NCBI GenBank assembly: GCA_020465985.1
Contig: JAANYP010003852.1
Location: 186,001-250,000, forward strand
Direction: 5' to 3'
From: Centrapalus pauciflorus
Lineage: Eukaryota; Streptophyta; Magnoliopsida; Asterales; Asteraceae
DNA length: 64,000 nucleotides
Shown in pieces: positions 23,689-37,320 of the stretch (position 1 is the first letter of the stretch; each line of letters begins with the position of its first letter). The notes under the pieces are model-generated. The model searched no databases, was not told the origin of the DNA, and saw nothing but the letters and a program-made list of their open reading frames with translations. The translations under genes were made by a program, and so were the position numbers.

Positions 23689-24288
23689 GTGGGTTCAATG
23701 GAAAACCACTATGCACCTGAAAACTATGGAAACCTACGTATACCGTCCGATTTGGTGCATTTCATGAAAAACGCGGTGACATGATCGTAAATAAGGTGAT
23801 GCATCACGCGGGATTTTGATGCATCACGCGGAAAAATTGATGTATCACGCGAAATTTTGATGCATCACACGGGGAATTTGATGCATTTGTGGTGGTGCAG
23901 TGTGGTTTTCACAAGTTTTCACGTGCATGGTGGTTTTTCATTGAACATCCATCTACAAATGCATCACGCGGGGAATTTGATGCATCACGCGGGGAATTTG
24001 ATGAATTTGATGCATTTGTGGTGGTGCAGTGTGAAAAACCACCATGCACGTGAAAACTTGTGAAAACCACACTGCACCACCACAAATGCATCAAATTCCC
24101 CGCGTGATGCATCAAAATTTCGCGTGATACATCAATTTTTCCGCGTGATGCATCAAAATCCCGCGTGATGCATCACCTTATTTACGATCATGTCACCGCG
24201 TTTTTCATGAAATGCACCAAATCAGGCGGTATGCATAGGTTTCCATGGTTTTCACGTGCATAGTGGTTTTCCATTGAACCCACCCCTA
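23685..24288. mobile_element. Head-to-head pair of family A elements forming a ~600-bp palindrome (A2)
   Basis: The left arm (23685-23942) is a nearly full family A copy. The right arm (24019-24288) is its inverted counterpart, with only scattered differences such as TCCGATTTGG against CAAATCAGGCGG. The centre of about 75 bp contains further copies of the GATGCATCACGCGGGGAATT unit. Both outer ends carry the family terminal repeat (GGGTGGGTTCAATGG / CCATTGAACCCACCCCTA). Confidence 0.88.
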
Positions 24289-24305
24289 CATACATATAGA
24301 AATAT

Positions 24306-24578
24306 ATAGAGGGATGTTCAATGAAAAACCACCATGCACGTTAAAACTTGTGAAAACCACACTGCACCACCACAAATGCATCAAATTCCCCCCGTGATGC
24401 ATCGAAATTTCGCGTGATACATCAATTTTTCCGCGTGATGCATCAAAATCCCGCGTGATGCATCACCTTATTTACGATCATGCCACCGCGTTTTTCATGA
24501 AATGCACCAAATCGGGCGGTATGCATAGGTTTCCATGGTTTTCACGTGCATAGTGGTTTTCCATTGAACCCACCCCTA
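24306..24578. mobile_element. Family A element (copy A3)
   Basis: Starts AGAGGGATGTTCAATG and ends CCATTGAACCCACCCCTA. Very similar to the right arm of the neighbouring palindrome, and separated from it by only about 20 bp of TACATA/TATAGA. Confidence 0.85.
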
Positions 24579-24594
24579 CATACATACATATATA

Positions 24595-25740
<1,146 letters not shown>

Positions 25741-25741
<1 letters not shown>

Positions 25742-25761
25742 TATATATATATATATATATA
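25741..25761. repeat. (TA)n spacer between B1 and C1
   Basis: Short TA run shared by the right end of B1 and the left end of C1. Confidence 0.9.
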
Positions 25762-26634
<873 letters not shown>

Positions 26635-26900
26635 TTCATGATTTTGGACAAAATTTAACTATATATGAAAGTAATATATAATTAATATTTAATGGGTTTG
26701 CGTTCTCCTTGAAGAGTGCTTCACAACGATATAATAAATGTCCGAAACAAAACTAAGATGAATGAGATATCGATACTCAAAAATTGGTGTTTGATGTGGA
26801 TAAATATAAGTTGAAAGTGAGAACTTGTCCCAGATAGAAAAAATGACCAAAACCAAAAGTGGTTTATGATGATGAAGTGACGAGCATCACATTCTTGTTT
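26635..26900 (-). repeat. Dispersed repeat shared with 46590-46810
   Basis: The minus strand reads CATCGATATCTCATTCA and GGACATTTATTATATCGTTG, closely matching the plus strand at 46668-46720. Both copies give the same short peptide (SIDISFIL), but surrounding frames differ, so homology is at the DNA level. Possibly a fragment of an LTR or other untranslated mobile sequence. Confidence 0.6.
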
Positions 26901-26904
26901 TAGG

Positions 26905-28070
26905 TTTACTCCATGACCTACCCACGTACAAGGATGGTGCAAATCATAGGTTCATACAGTAGAAAAAGACGGACATGCAAACATCAAACATCAAAAGATA
27001 CAAGACGAACATATGATTTATTGTCCACAAAGTACACACACTTTGAGACTATATCTGCTGTGATTTTTGATATTGTTCCTTGGGAAACAAACTCAAATCT
27101 ATTTTAAGGGAATCGTTTCTAACACAAGCCTCGAGTTTTCTTTTTCTTATTGTAATTTAGAATCTGTTCGTTATTTCATTTTAGTTGTAATTTAATTTCT
27201 AGTTATTTATTTTCATTATGTATTTTAACGTAAAGAATTTGTATTTTACTTTAAATTCATATATTTTATAATCGGTTTCAAAAACTTTATTTTTTAAAAG
27301 AAAACCTTGGACGATGCAAAGAGAAACAAATGATCATGCTTATTAAGTGCTTGAAAAAGTTTCTAAAACGAAAGGATAGAGATTCGCATTTCCAATTAAA
27401 AATCCGAGGTATGTATATCACCAAATCGTTAGGTATTGGTAGACCTCTATTTATACAAAACCTTTTTAACATTTGAGAAGATTTTTTTAGGTACAAATTA
27501 TCTTATATATTATATTCTAATGATGCATGTAATGGTTATTTTGATATTATTATTTATTTTAAAGTTTTTCAATAAAAGTTCTCAATAAAAATTTCTTTTT
27601 CATGGTTTTGTAAAATTTGATTATTAAAGTCTGGTTATAATTGGTAAACAAAGTTTTTAAAACTAAAAACCCTGGTTCTAAAAAAGAAAAGACAAATTTA
27701 AAGACTTTTTAGGGAAAAAAAAACATGAAGTGACAAAAACGCAAATAAATCACATAAGGAACATTCTTGGAAGTTTTTTTTTGGTCAGGATGTAACTTCC
27801 TTTTCAATACTTTTGAGTTCCACTCGGTAATGAGAATGGTGATGCGAAATCATATGATAATGTATGTTATCGAGATAATAAAGTTAAGTGAGGATTACAA
27901 GCTTTTATATCATTTGATGAAAGTATTGATTCTCAATGAAACTGAATTTAGTAAATAATTTATTTCTCTCATTTCCTAACAAAATGGAAAGTGAATAAAG
28001 TTTTTATAGTCTTGCCTTTATTTTTAAGCAATTTACCTAAATGACTAATAAACTTATTTTTTGACTGGAT
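26905..28070. other. Intergenic, no gene recognised
   Basis: Short open frames without family resemblance. Confidence 0.35.
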
Positions 28071-28077
28071 AGTAGTT

Positions 28078-28256
28078 GTACTCCAAAATAACTTGTCGAT
28101 ATGGTACGTGTAACCAGTAACTATGTTAAAATGTCAGTTTTTGCTGATACAAATGTCAACGTGACAGGTTTTTCATTACATGATGCTTACGTGGATTTAC
28201 CATATCAACATAGTTACTGGTTACACGTACCATATCGACAAGTTATTTTGAAGTAC
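28078..28256. repeat. Foldback element with 50-bp arms
   Basis: Arm 28078-28127 and arm 28207-28256 are inverted copies differing at a single base, with a 79-bp loop. Arms begin GTACTCCAAAATAAC / end GTTATTTTGAAGTAC. No clear target duplication. Confidence 0.88.
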
Positions 28257-28520
28257 AACGTGGATTTACGTGGATTTTGATCTATATAATTTAGAAAATC
28301 CACATAAGCATATAGATCCATTCATACTTCTAAAAACCCAAATATAAGATCATTACCAGTAGAACAGGTAATCAAAAGTATCATTTCAACAATAAATTTT
28401 AAGTACAAGAATCAATGAGATAAAAAATAACTAGCTTAGTCATTTGAGAATTTTCAGTAAAGTAACATACATTTGTACGATTTAACCTTATTTCTATATC
28501 AATCTTTATCAATTTATAAT

Positions 28521-28845
28521 GGGTTAAGTGTCATTCTAACCATCCAACATTTAGATTTTTTTCCATTTAGCCATTAAACTATTTTTTGTCTCGATTTAGC
28601 CACTAAACTATTTTTTGTATACATATTTAGCCACTAACTTTCTTTTTACCGATTTAACCACTGAAAATTTTCCCGATTTGACCACTAAACTATCATATTT
28701 TGTGTCTATTTAACCATTAGTTTTATTCATTTTCCTCAAAATAGAACATCAAACAAAAGTTTAGTGGTTAAATCAGGACAAAAAATAGTTTAGTGGCTAA
28801 ATGTGACAAATCTGAAAGTTGGTAGGTCAAAATGGTACTTAACCC
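28521..28845. mobile_element. Mutator-type MITE, 325 bp
   Basis: Perfect 9-bp duplication ATTTATAAT at 28512-28520 and 28846-28854. Ends GGGTTAAGTGTCATTCTAAC and the inverted GGTCAAAATGGTACTTAACCC-type end. The interior is strings of TTTAGCCACTAAAC. A second copy is at 60105-60430. Confidence 0.9.
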
Positions 28846-28854
28846 ATTTATAAT

Positions 28855-30660
28855 TATCATTGGTAGGATAGGATAGGGGAGGGGAGAATAAGATAGGATA
28901 GTGTAAAGCTAAGATATATATTTGATAATTTGGAAGTCAAATTATCTAATCACATGGTTGATAAACATTCATTACGGATTTAGTATGGAATGATTTATTA
29001 CCTACTATCAAGTAAGGAATGATTAATTAATTCATTATATGAAACCCATATTAGATTTTATTACCTTTGTCAATTGTCATATCATGAGAGAACTAGGAAT
29101 CCCTAACAATAATAGAATTAGTAAAGTAAAGTAAAAAATCTCAAAGTAAACAGAACCGGATGAAAGAACATGTAATATTAATAGAAAATAGTCGTCTGTG
29201 TCATACTGAAAAATGATTGTAGGCAAAATAGAAACAGTTTTGGTTGGAGAAGAAGTAGCAATAATCCGATGTGTAAAAGAAAACAAATCGGTCAACTATG
29301 ATTGGCCGATGACATCACCCAATAAGAATAAGTGGACGAGTGATATATATGATGCTCAGAGACTAAAACACAAAGAAATCTTGGGACAATATTGGTTGGT
29401 TAATTGGTCAACAATTGTTGGCTCCCATGGTTACTGCAGTTTACGATCCAAAAGAAGGCGGAAAAAAAAAAGTTGAATAGAAAACACACACCAAATACAA
29501 TTCATATACACAGAAACCTGGTCCATCCATACTATATGTAACAGGGTTAATTAGTCCATCAGGAGCCTCTTAAAAATATCTAAAGTCTAAACTTCATAAT
29601 TATAATATATTAAGATTATTTATTTAAATATAGACTTAAGAAGTTTAAACCTCTAAATTTACCTCTTAAAATTTAGAGGAATAATTTGGTCTGAAAAAAA
29701 AATTAAGAGGGTATTTTCTTTATTTTTACTTAACAACCCTAATTTTATCCTTCAAACAAACAATCTTAAGATTACCTCTTATTTTCAGATTTCAGATGTT
29801 AGGACCACTTCTTAATTTCAGATGTGATTTTCAGACTTCAGACATTTAATCTTTTAAAAAACAAATAGCATCTTAACAAAATTAAAGTTTATAATCCAAC
29901 AAACACGACTAAAAGAACGTATTTACCTGTTTCCAATTAATGTGAATCAACTTTTGAAGGTTTCGATCAAACTTGATGAGAGTTCATTTCAAACCAAATT
30001 ATTTGATAGAGACAGATACTAAGATTTCATGCCATAAGTCCGGTGATGTATTTAATATATATTTATGCAGGATGGAGGTGTAATACATGCATACCGTTGA
30101 GTGGCCAAGTCTTATTTAACTTGGCCTTGGGTCGTCCGGGGGATTTAAACATGTTAGACTAAATGAAGATTAGAGCTTTTATGTGATTGGTTTAGGACCC
30201 ACCTTGTGGTTGTTTGTAGAAACGAGGTACGTATTAATGACCTGTTTTGATTTCAACTTCCAACTTCTTTTCAAAATTACAAATCGGGCCACTTTGAATG
30301 AAACCGGACCAACTGAATATTGTACAGTTAAGTACATACGCACTTTTGAGTTTTGATCCGGCATGCTTATGTTTGACTCTAATTTATAATGGAATTATTC
30401 CACAAGGTCAATGACCAACAAGAATCAAGCAAAGGAAACCCCAGCAAATTAACAAGATACAAACAAGACCAGCAACATATTTCAAATGATGAAATCAAGT
30501 TACAGGGGTTAATATACGTACAATTTCGTTTATCTTATATCACAAGACTTTTAGAACGTATAGCATAAACTAGTAACATTCTTTTATCACAAAACTTATT
30601 ACGTACATCGATCACACGCCATTGAAGTTATATGGATTAATATGAAAGTGTAAAGCATGC

Positions 30661-30664
<4 letters not shown>
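28855..30664. other. Intergenic, no gene recognised
   Basis: An 87-codon plus-strand frame (29213-29476) with a basic tail has no recognisable family. At 29560-29870 a diverged repeat-like block has ACCTCTTA motifs also seen at 33040-33380. Confidence 0.35.

Positions 30665-30669
<5 letters not shown>

Positions 30670-30723
<54 letters not shown>
30670..30723. repeat. (TA)n microsatellite
   Basis: About 27 TA units directly abutting family A copy A4. Confidence 0.95.
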
Positions 30724-30729
<6 letters not shown>

Positions 30730-30979
30730 GGAAAACCACGATACACCTGAAAACTATGGAAACCTACACATATTGTCCGATTGGGGTGCATTTCATGAAA
30801 AACGCGGTGACATGATCGTAAATAAGGTGATGCATCACGCAAGATTTTGATGCATCACGCGGAAAATTTGATGCATCACGCAGAATTTTTATGCATCACG
30901 CGGGAAATTTGATGCATTTGTAGTGGTGCAGTGCGGTTTTCACAAGTTTTCAGGTGCATGGTGGTTTTCCATTGAACCT

Positions 30980-30982
<3 letters not shown>
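30723..30982. mobile_element. Family A element (copy A4)
   Basis: Left end is shortened to TTCAATGGAAAACCAC; right end TTTTCCATTGAACCTCCA. Interior has four GATGCATCACGC units in the same orientation as the left arm of the 23.7-kb palindrome. Confidence 0.85.

Positions 30983-31066
<84 letters not shown>
30983..31066. repeat. (TA)n between A4 and E1
   Basis: About 42 TA units form the whole spacer between two different elements. Confidence 0.95.
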
Positions 31067-31068
<2 letters not shown>

Positions 31069-31933
31069 TGGGATCATTGCAGAACCTAAATTTAGTGTAG
31101 AACTGTGGAACCAATATCGTCCATAGATTAGATTAATCTAATGGCCTTGATTAAAACCATTAAGTTTAGAATTAGTGAAAAAAAGATTGGTATTAGTGAT
31201 AATTTAGTTCAGGTAAAGATGGAAAAGATTGGAAATAGCAAAAAGATTGACATTAGCAAAATAAATATCATTTTTCTTTAATTAAAATAACATTAATATG
31301 AATAATTTTAAAATCCAAAAAATTAAACCATAAAAACGAGAATTTTATACTATTTAAAACGAGACCGGTAATAATATATTTTTTTCGAAAAAAATTTACG
31401 TGTTTATTTTTCGTTAAAAAAAATTACCCAAATCACGATGCAATATAGCATGACGATATCATTCAATGTCGAGGAACACTTGATATCGTATATTCAACAT
31501 TGAATGTAATACTATATATCATATATGCAACATTGCATGTACATTCAATATTAACAAAACCAAAATAATGGTCAAAATTAGTAGTCAAAGTTGGTGGATT
31601 TAATGAGAACGGTCATGATATATTTTTTTCGAAATACATTTTACGTGTTTATTTTTCGTAAATTTTTTTTACCCAAACGACCATTCAATATATTATATTG
31701 AGATCACATATTCAACGTCGAAGTAATACAATATATCATATATGCAACACTGCATGTACATTCGATATTAAAAGAGTAAAAAATAGTCTAAGTGGGCAGT
31801 CAAACTTGGTAGGCTACTATTAATTCAATGTTAATTGCTTAATTACCATCTTATCCCTATTGTTATATTATAATCCAATGGCTTAGATTGGTCTTATAGT
31901 TCTGCACTAAATTAAGATTCTGCAATGATCTCA

Positions 31934-31939
<6 letters not shown>
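31065..31939. mobile_element. Family E (TA)n-flanked TIR element (E1)
   Basis: Left TAGATGGGATCATTGCAGAA, right TTCTGCAATGATCTCAACCC; the next 15 bp (CTAAATTTAGTGTAG / CTGCACTAAATTAAG) also pair. Interior has two diverged copies of a unit with CGAAAAAAATTTACGTG and CAATATATCATATATGCAAC. Confidence 0.82.

Positions 31940-32006
<67 letters not shown>
31939..32006. repeat. (TA)n between E1 and F1
   Basis: About 34 TA units. Confidence 0.95.
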
Positions 32007-32009
<3 letters not shown>

Positions 32010-32390
32010 TTCTGGATCACGTGAGAAGAGATGTTATAGTGAGAAATGGTGAGAAGGAGGTTTTTACATTGATATTGAATCAACAAACTATTGATTCATG
32101 ACTATTGATTCATTTTAGACATTGTTGAATCAAATGTATTTGATTATATCGAACCCGGATCACAAAAAAACATGGATAAAATTTTTGGTGCATCATGACT
32201 GCAGAAAAATGCATTATTACTGAATCATCATTTTTAGCCCATAAATGATGATTCAAATCAATATATTTGGTTCAAAAGTATTGATAATGAATCAATAATC
32301 ATGTATCAATAGTTTGTTGATTCAAAATCAATGCAAAACCCTCCTTCTCACCATTTCTCACGATAAAATCCCTTCTCACGTGATCCATAT

Positions 32391-32394
<4 letters not shown>
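32006..32394. mobile_element. Family F (TA)n-flanked TIR element (F1)
   Basis: Left TAGATTCTGGATCACGTGAG, right CTCACGTGATCCATATCCTA. The inverted repeat continues for about 55 bp (GAGAAATGGTGAGAAGGAGG / CCTCCTTCTCACCATTTCTC). Interior rich in TTGATTCA repeats. Confidence 0.85.

Positions 32395-32477
<83 letters not shown>
32394..32477. repeat. (TA)n between F1 and A5
   Basis: About 42 TA units. Confidence 0.95.
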
Positions 32478-33386
<909 letters not shown>

Positions 33387-33388
33387 TA

Positions 33389-33650
33389 CTCTCTCCGTCC
33401 CAATTTAAATGTCCACCGGACAAAAACGCATAGTCTAAGAAAAAATGGGTAATTATTGTTCTTTTTTATACTTAAATGACAACTTTACCCATATTTATGT
33501 ATTCAATCATATTTTGAAAATAAACTACCCTACAAACATAAAGCTATTATTGGAATTTAATAAATTATTATAATCTACTTTTGGAAGTGGACATTTATTT
33601 TGAGACAATTTAAAATAGAAATATGAACATTTAAATTTGGACGGAGGGAG
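33389..33650. mobile_element. Stowaway (Tc1/mariner) MITE, 262 bp
   Basis: Ends CTCTCTCCGTCC and GGACGGAGGGAG, the widespread plant Stowaway terminus, with TA target duplication on each side. The subterminal inverted repeat continues (CAATTTAAATGTCCA / GAACATTTAAATTTGG). Confidence 0.9.
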
Positions 33651-33652
33651 TA

Positions 33653-34088
33653 TAAAACAAACAAGACCTACATGTCATTATACTTTCACATATTATCACA
33701 ACTTAGCCATTTTCAGGTGTAAAAGTGTAAATAAAAATGTTAACTTACCTGTAAAAGGAGTGACAAGAGCTAGGAAGGATTTTTGACTGACGTATGAACT
33801 ACGATGTATGGAAAAATAGACGACAACCTATTATAAGATAAATTGTAAATAACACGGCAATTTTATGACATTAAACCCATGCAAGTTGTAATTATAAAAA
33901 ACCTCCCATCCTCATTATGTATATGTATACTTCACATCTTTAGGCATATCAAACGAGGCATATTTCAAATTAGGAATTACTAAAGTATTATCCCAATAAT
34001 AATCTAGTTAAGTTTTCTCCTTTTTAAAAGGGATGGTGTAAATGCATTATGCATTGTAGAAGATATAAAACATCATAGATATTTACAC
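33653..34088. other. Intergenic, no gene recognised
   Basis: Nothing supported. Confidence 0.35.
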
Positions 34089-34089
34089 T

Positions 34090-34183
34090 CTGTTTGTTTA
34101 CCTCTTAATTGAACCATTAAGAAGTTATTTTACTTTTAAGTGTCTTCTTAACGATTCCAGAAGCAAATAAACAACCCCTTAGT
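34090..34183. mobile_element. Short MITE, about 93 bp
   Basis: TGTTTGTTTACCTCTTAATT at the left pairs with AAGCAAATAAACAACCCC at the right, and an inner CATTAAGAAG / CTTCTTAACG pair continues the hairpin. Duplication not certain. Confidence 0.5.
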
Positions 34184-34234
34184 CTTACGGTCACAAATGC
34201 ACATTGTTGATCCTATTTGGTCCCAAACAGCTTG

Positions 34235-34594
34235 TCATGCTGAATATTCCATGATGCTTAGAAATTTCCTATCCAAAGCAGCAAAACATCTAATCTTATC
34301 GCTATCCAAGAGGTAGCTACACATGTTGTGTATTAGTGATCTAAAAAAAATGAAGTTGATCATCTTGGCGCCAGAAATCACTTGTTGACAGTTCTCGACA
34401 CAATGGTCTAACATTTTCACTCGGCACAACTCATGTTTCCTTTTTCACCGAGCCCTCAAACACAAGCAAAATTTAGTGTGCGACCTGCCAGTCTAGTTTC
34501 ACGTGTTTTGGTTTCAACCCTCGGAATATCATTGAATTTTTGAACCTGCCTCTTAAGACCCTCAGGGGTCACCGGGTCAGGGCATCTATCTTGA
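34235..34594 (-). pseudogene. Broken coding fragment of unknown family
   Basis: The minus strand from 34593 reads a plausible peptide (PVTPEGLKRQVQKFNDIPRV...RTLNFACV), hits a TGA, then resumes in the same frame (GLGEKGNMSCAE). One base out of frame it continues as KMLDHCVENCQQVISG...IRCFAALDRKFLSIMEYSA with a stop at 34235. Composition and charged, Cys-containing character look like a real protein with one nonsense and one frameshift lesion. I do not recognise the family. Confidence 0.4.
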
Positions 34595-34604
34595 AATAAA
34601 TACT

Positions 34605-34788
34605 CTTACAGAAATTACACATCATATTTGTTTCTACTCTCTTCTTGGAGGAGGTTCGAAGGCCTGAAAGGGCAATAAATTAAGCAACTGCTATCAACTG
34701 TTTTTAACTTGAAGAACATGCTCTCTTCGGCTTCACTCACAAAAGATATTACTCTTTATATCCCGCTAAAAATATAACCATATATATA
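34605..34788. other. Spacer, possible upstream part of the broken coding fragment
   Basis: A minus-strand acceptor-like CCCTTTCAG at about 34660-34670 precedes short open sequence, but I cannot connect it. Confidence 0.25.
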
Positions 34789-35021
34789 TAGAGAGGGGGT
34801 TCAATAGAAAACCACCATGCACCTGAAAACTTGTGAAAACCGTACTGCACCATCACAAATGCATCAAATTCCCCGCGTGATGCATCAAATTTCTCGCATG
34901 ATGCATCACCTTATTTACGATCATGCCACCGCGTTTTTCATGAAATGCACCATATCGGACGGTAGACGTAGGTTTTCATAGTTTTCAGGTGCATAGTGGT
35001 TTTCCATTGAACTCACCCCTA
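34789..35021. mobile_element. Family A element (copy A6), with only a short TA flank
   Basis: Left TAGAGAGGGGGTTCAATAG, right CCATTGAACTCACCCCTATA. Flanking arrays are only about 10 bp of TATATA, unlike other copies. Confidence 0.85.
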
Positions 35022-36100
35022 TATATAGATATCCTTGAGAAACAAATACTTATAAGAATCATGATCGCATATAAAAAACTTAATTCATTTATCGAATTCA
35101 TGTGTAATAAACCATTCCGTGCATATAATCTATACCTTAATCATGAAACTCACAAAGTTGTAATATCCCATAACATAAGAGTATATTAATTTCTCATAAT
35201 TAATGGTTTCCACAAGATGAATTATGAAACTAACACAGGGAGCATCTTACATCTATCAATCTCAAAGTCACTAAGAAAAGAGAGAACTGCATAATATTTG
35301 TCGGTAGAAGAAGTAAATGAACCTCCTACAGTCCTACTGATTGAAGATTTTAGAATCCGCCAACACAGAAGATCAGGTAAACATATATCAATCAATAACC
35401 AATAAATATATCACATTAATAAATAGATTATTAAAATATGCATTATAAAAATAACAAAAAAAAGGAGTTAAGGCTCTCATCAGGAGTCAATAATCTAGAA
35501 GTCATTGAAAACTAGATCGATCCTATTTATTTCTAGAATCTTCATTACGTTATTATTAATATATAAATTCTTCATGAAACAATTTTTAACTTCAATTCGT
35601 TTAGTAAACAATTATCAAGCTCAAATACAACAAAGCACAGCCACACATGTCGATATCAGGTAAGAAATTCAAACTAGAAAGCGACTGGATATGATTAACT
35701 TCAAAACACTATTACTAACTGATTTCTTCGAGATACAGGTCATAATCGTTAAGTATCATTAATTATCAAAATCAATTAACAAATCACTGATACAGATGTC
35801 AATTTCAATTGAGAAATTCAAACGCAAAACGACGGAATACGGATTTATTACCTCTTGATGAAGTAGCTAGCAAGGTGAGAAGGCACTGCGAACACGGCGA
35901 CGAAAGTGATTATTCAGATGAAGGCATGAAGAATAATCAGAGTAGTGAATTTGATAATCACACCAATTCTAACCCTAAATATCTATAATCAATTAATTAT
36001 ACCTTTTAACGACTGATCGACCAAATCACACTTTAATACGAGTCCACTTCTGTGGACAGTTTCCTCTGCTTTTTCATTGTTTCCAATTTTCACTTTTATG
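35022..36100. other. Intergenic, possible untranslated exons on the minus strand
   Basis: 35840-35950 has higher GC and on the minus strand ends CATCAAGAG with a GTAATA donor, looking like a 5'-UTR exon. No protein could be assembled from it. Confidence 0.3.
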
Positions 36101-36105
36101 CTCTA

Positions 36106-36518
36106 CTAGTTATTACCCGCGTATTACGCGAATATTTTTAATATATATAAAATATAATGAATTAAAAGATAAATGTATAAATATTATTATTTTGAAACAA
36201 AAAGTATATAACAATGATATTAAATATTTATTATGAACTATTATGTTTATATATTTCTAAATGTATATATGAATAGTAAAGTTTTTATTATATTATATTA
36301 TATTATAATATTATATTATATTATATTATAATTAATAAGTTAGTATAGTATTAGATTTTATTTGATTTGAATTTAAAAGTTAATTATATTAGATTTGGAT
36401 AGATATAATTTAAATTTCTTTATTATTTTTATAATCCTATAAATGCCACGTGTCGATTCATAGTGATGACACGTGGCTTCACCAGAATTGAGTAAAGTTA
36501 CTCTTTTAATAGTATAGA
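36106..36518 (-). mobile_element. Non-autonomous Helitron
   Basis: On the minus strand it begins TCTATACTATTAAAAGAG, a common plant Helitron 5' end. It ends with the palindromic hairpin CGCGTAATACGCG followed by GGTAATAACTAG|T. Same family as 50615-50977. Confidence 0.85.
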
Positions 36519-36792
36519 TAGATTTTTAACGATATCTCAGCATCTATTTAACAAAAACAAGCTAAAATGAGAACTTTGTTAATGGACGTGTTTGATTTTG
36601 TTGTTGAAACTTAATGAAATTTTCAAAGTTACAAGTGTCATTTGTTAAGTGTGGTCAGGATATTAATTGCATCTTAATCACTAATCACTATTTTTTTTCA
36701 TTCAAATTGAGTGTCAACATTATCTTTATAATATGTTTTAAAATAAAGATCAACATCCGTATGTAGATATGTATAATTCATATGATTTCAAA
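36519..36792. other. Intergenic, no gene recognised
   Basis: Nothing supported. Confidence 0.35.
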
Positions 36793-37320
36793 TAGGAATG
36801 TTATTCGGGCGGGTTAATTTGGTATCGGGTTATTCAGTTCGGTTACGAGGGTGTGGATTAGTTAGCTGAATCTGAACCAAATAAGGGGACGAGTTAATTG
36901 GTTTCGAGTTAAATGGGTATCGGGTTATTCAGTTTGGGTTCAATGGGTTATTCGGTTTTGGCCTTTTGGGATAATAAATGAAATCTTCTACAAAGTAGTT
37001 TAAACGTGTTAAATGAGTTGGGCAAACGGGTTTAATGGTTTGAGTATTAAAATTGGTTATTTAGATATTTACATTATATATATAAACCATATAATTATAA
37101 TTATAAACAAATCTACAAAATGACATATATAAATGGGTTATTCTGGTTACTTGGGTACCCAAATAAACATGAATTCTACACGTAAACCAAACCGAATTAC
37201 TTATTCGGGTACCATTTAAACCGAATAAGAAACTCGAAAACCGAATAACTCGACTCATTTAACCCGATTAAGCTTCAGTTCGGGTGAGTTATTCGGGTTC
37301 GATTATTTTGCACACCCCTA
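36793..37320. mobile_element. hAT-like MITE with ATTCGGGT repeat interior
   Basis: Left TAGGAATGTTATTCGGGCGG; right end CACACCCCTA. Interior full of GGGTTATTCGG and CCGAATAAC motifs on both strands. The 8-bp flanks match poorly (ATTTCAAA against ATTCTAAT), so this copy is older. Confidence 0.65.

Noticed and set aside
23685..24578. CRISPR-like array from repeated GATGCATCACGCGG units
   Set aside because: Units are directly adjacent with no unique spacers, and this is plant nuclear DNA.
29213..29476. 87-codon plus frame ending in a basic tail
   Set aside because: No motif, no homologue recognised and no splice context; left as unassigned DNA.
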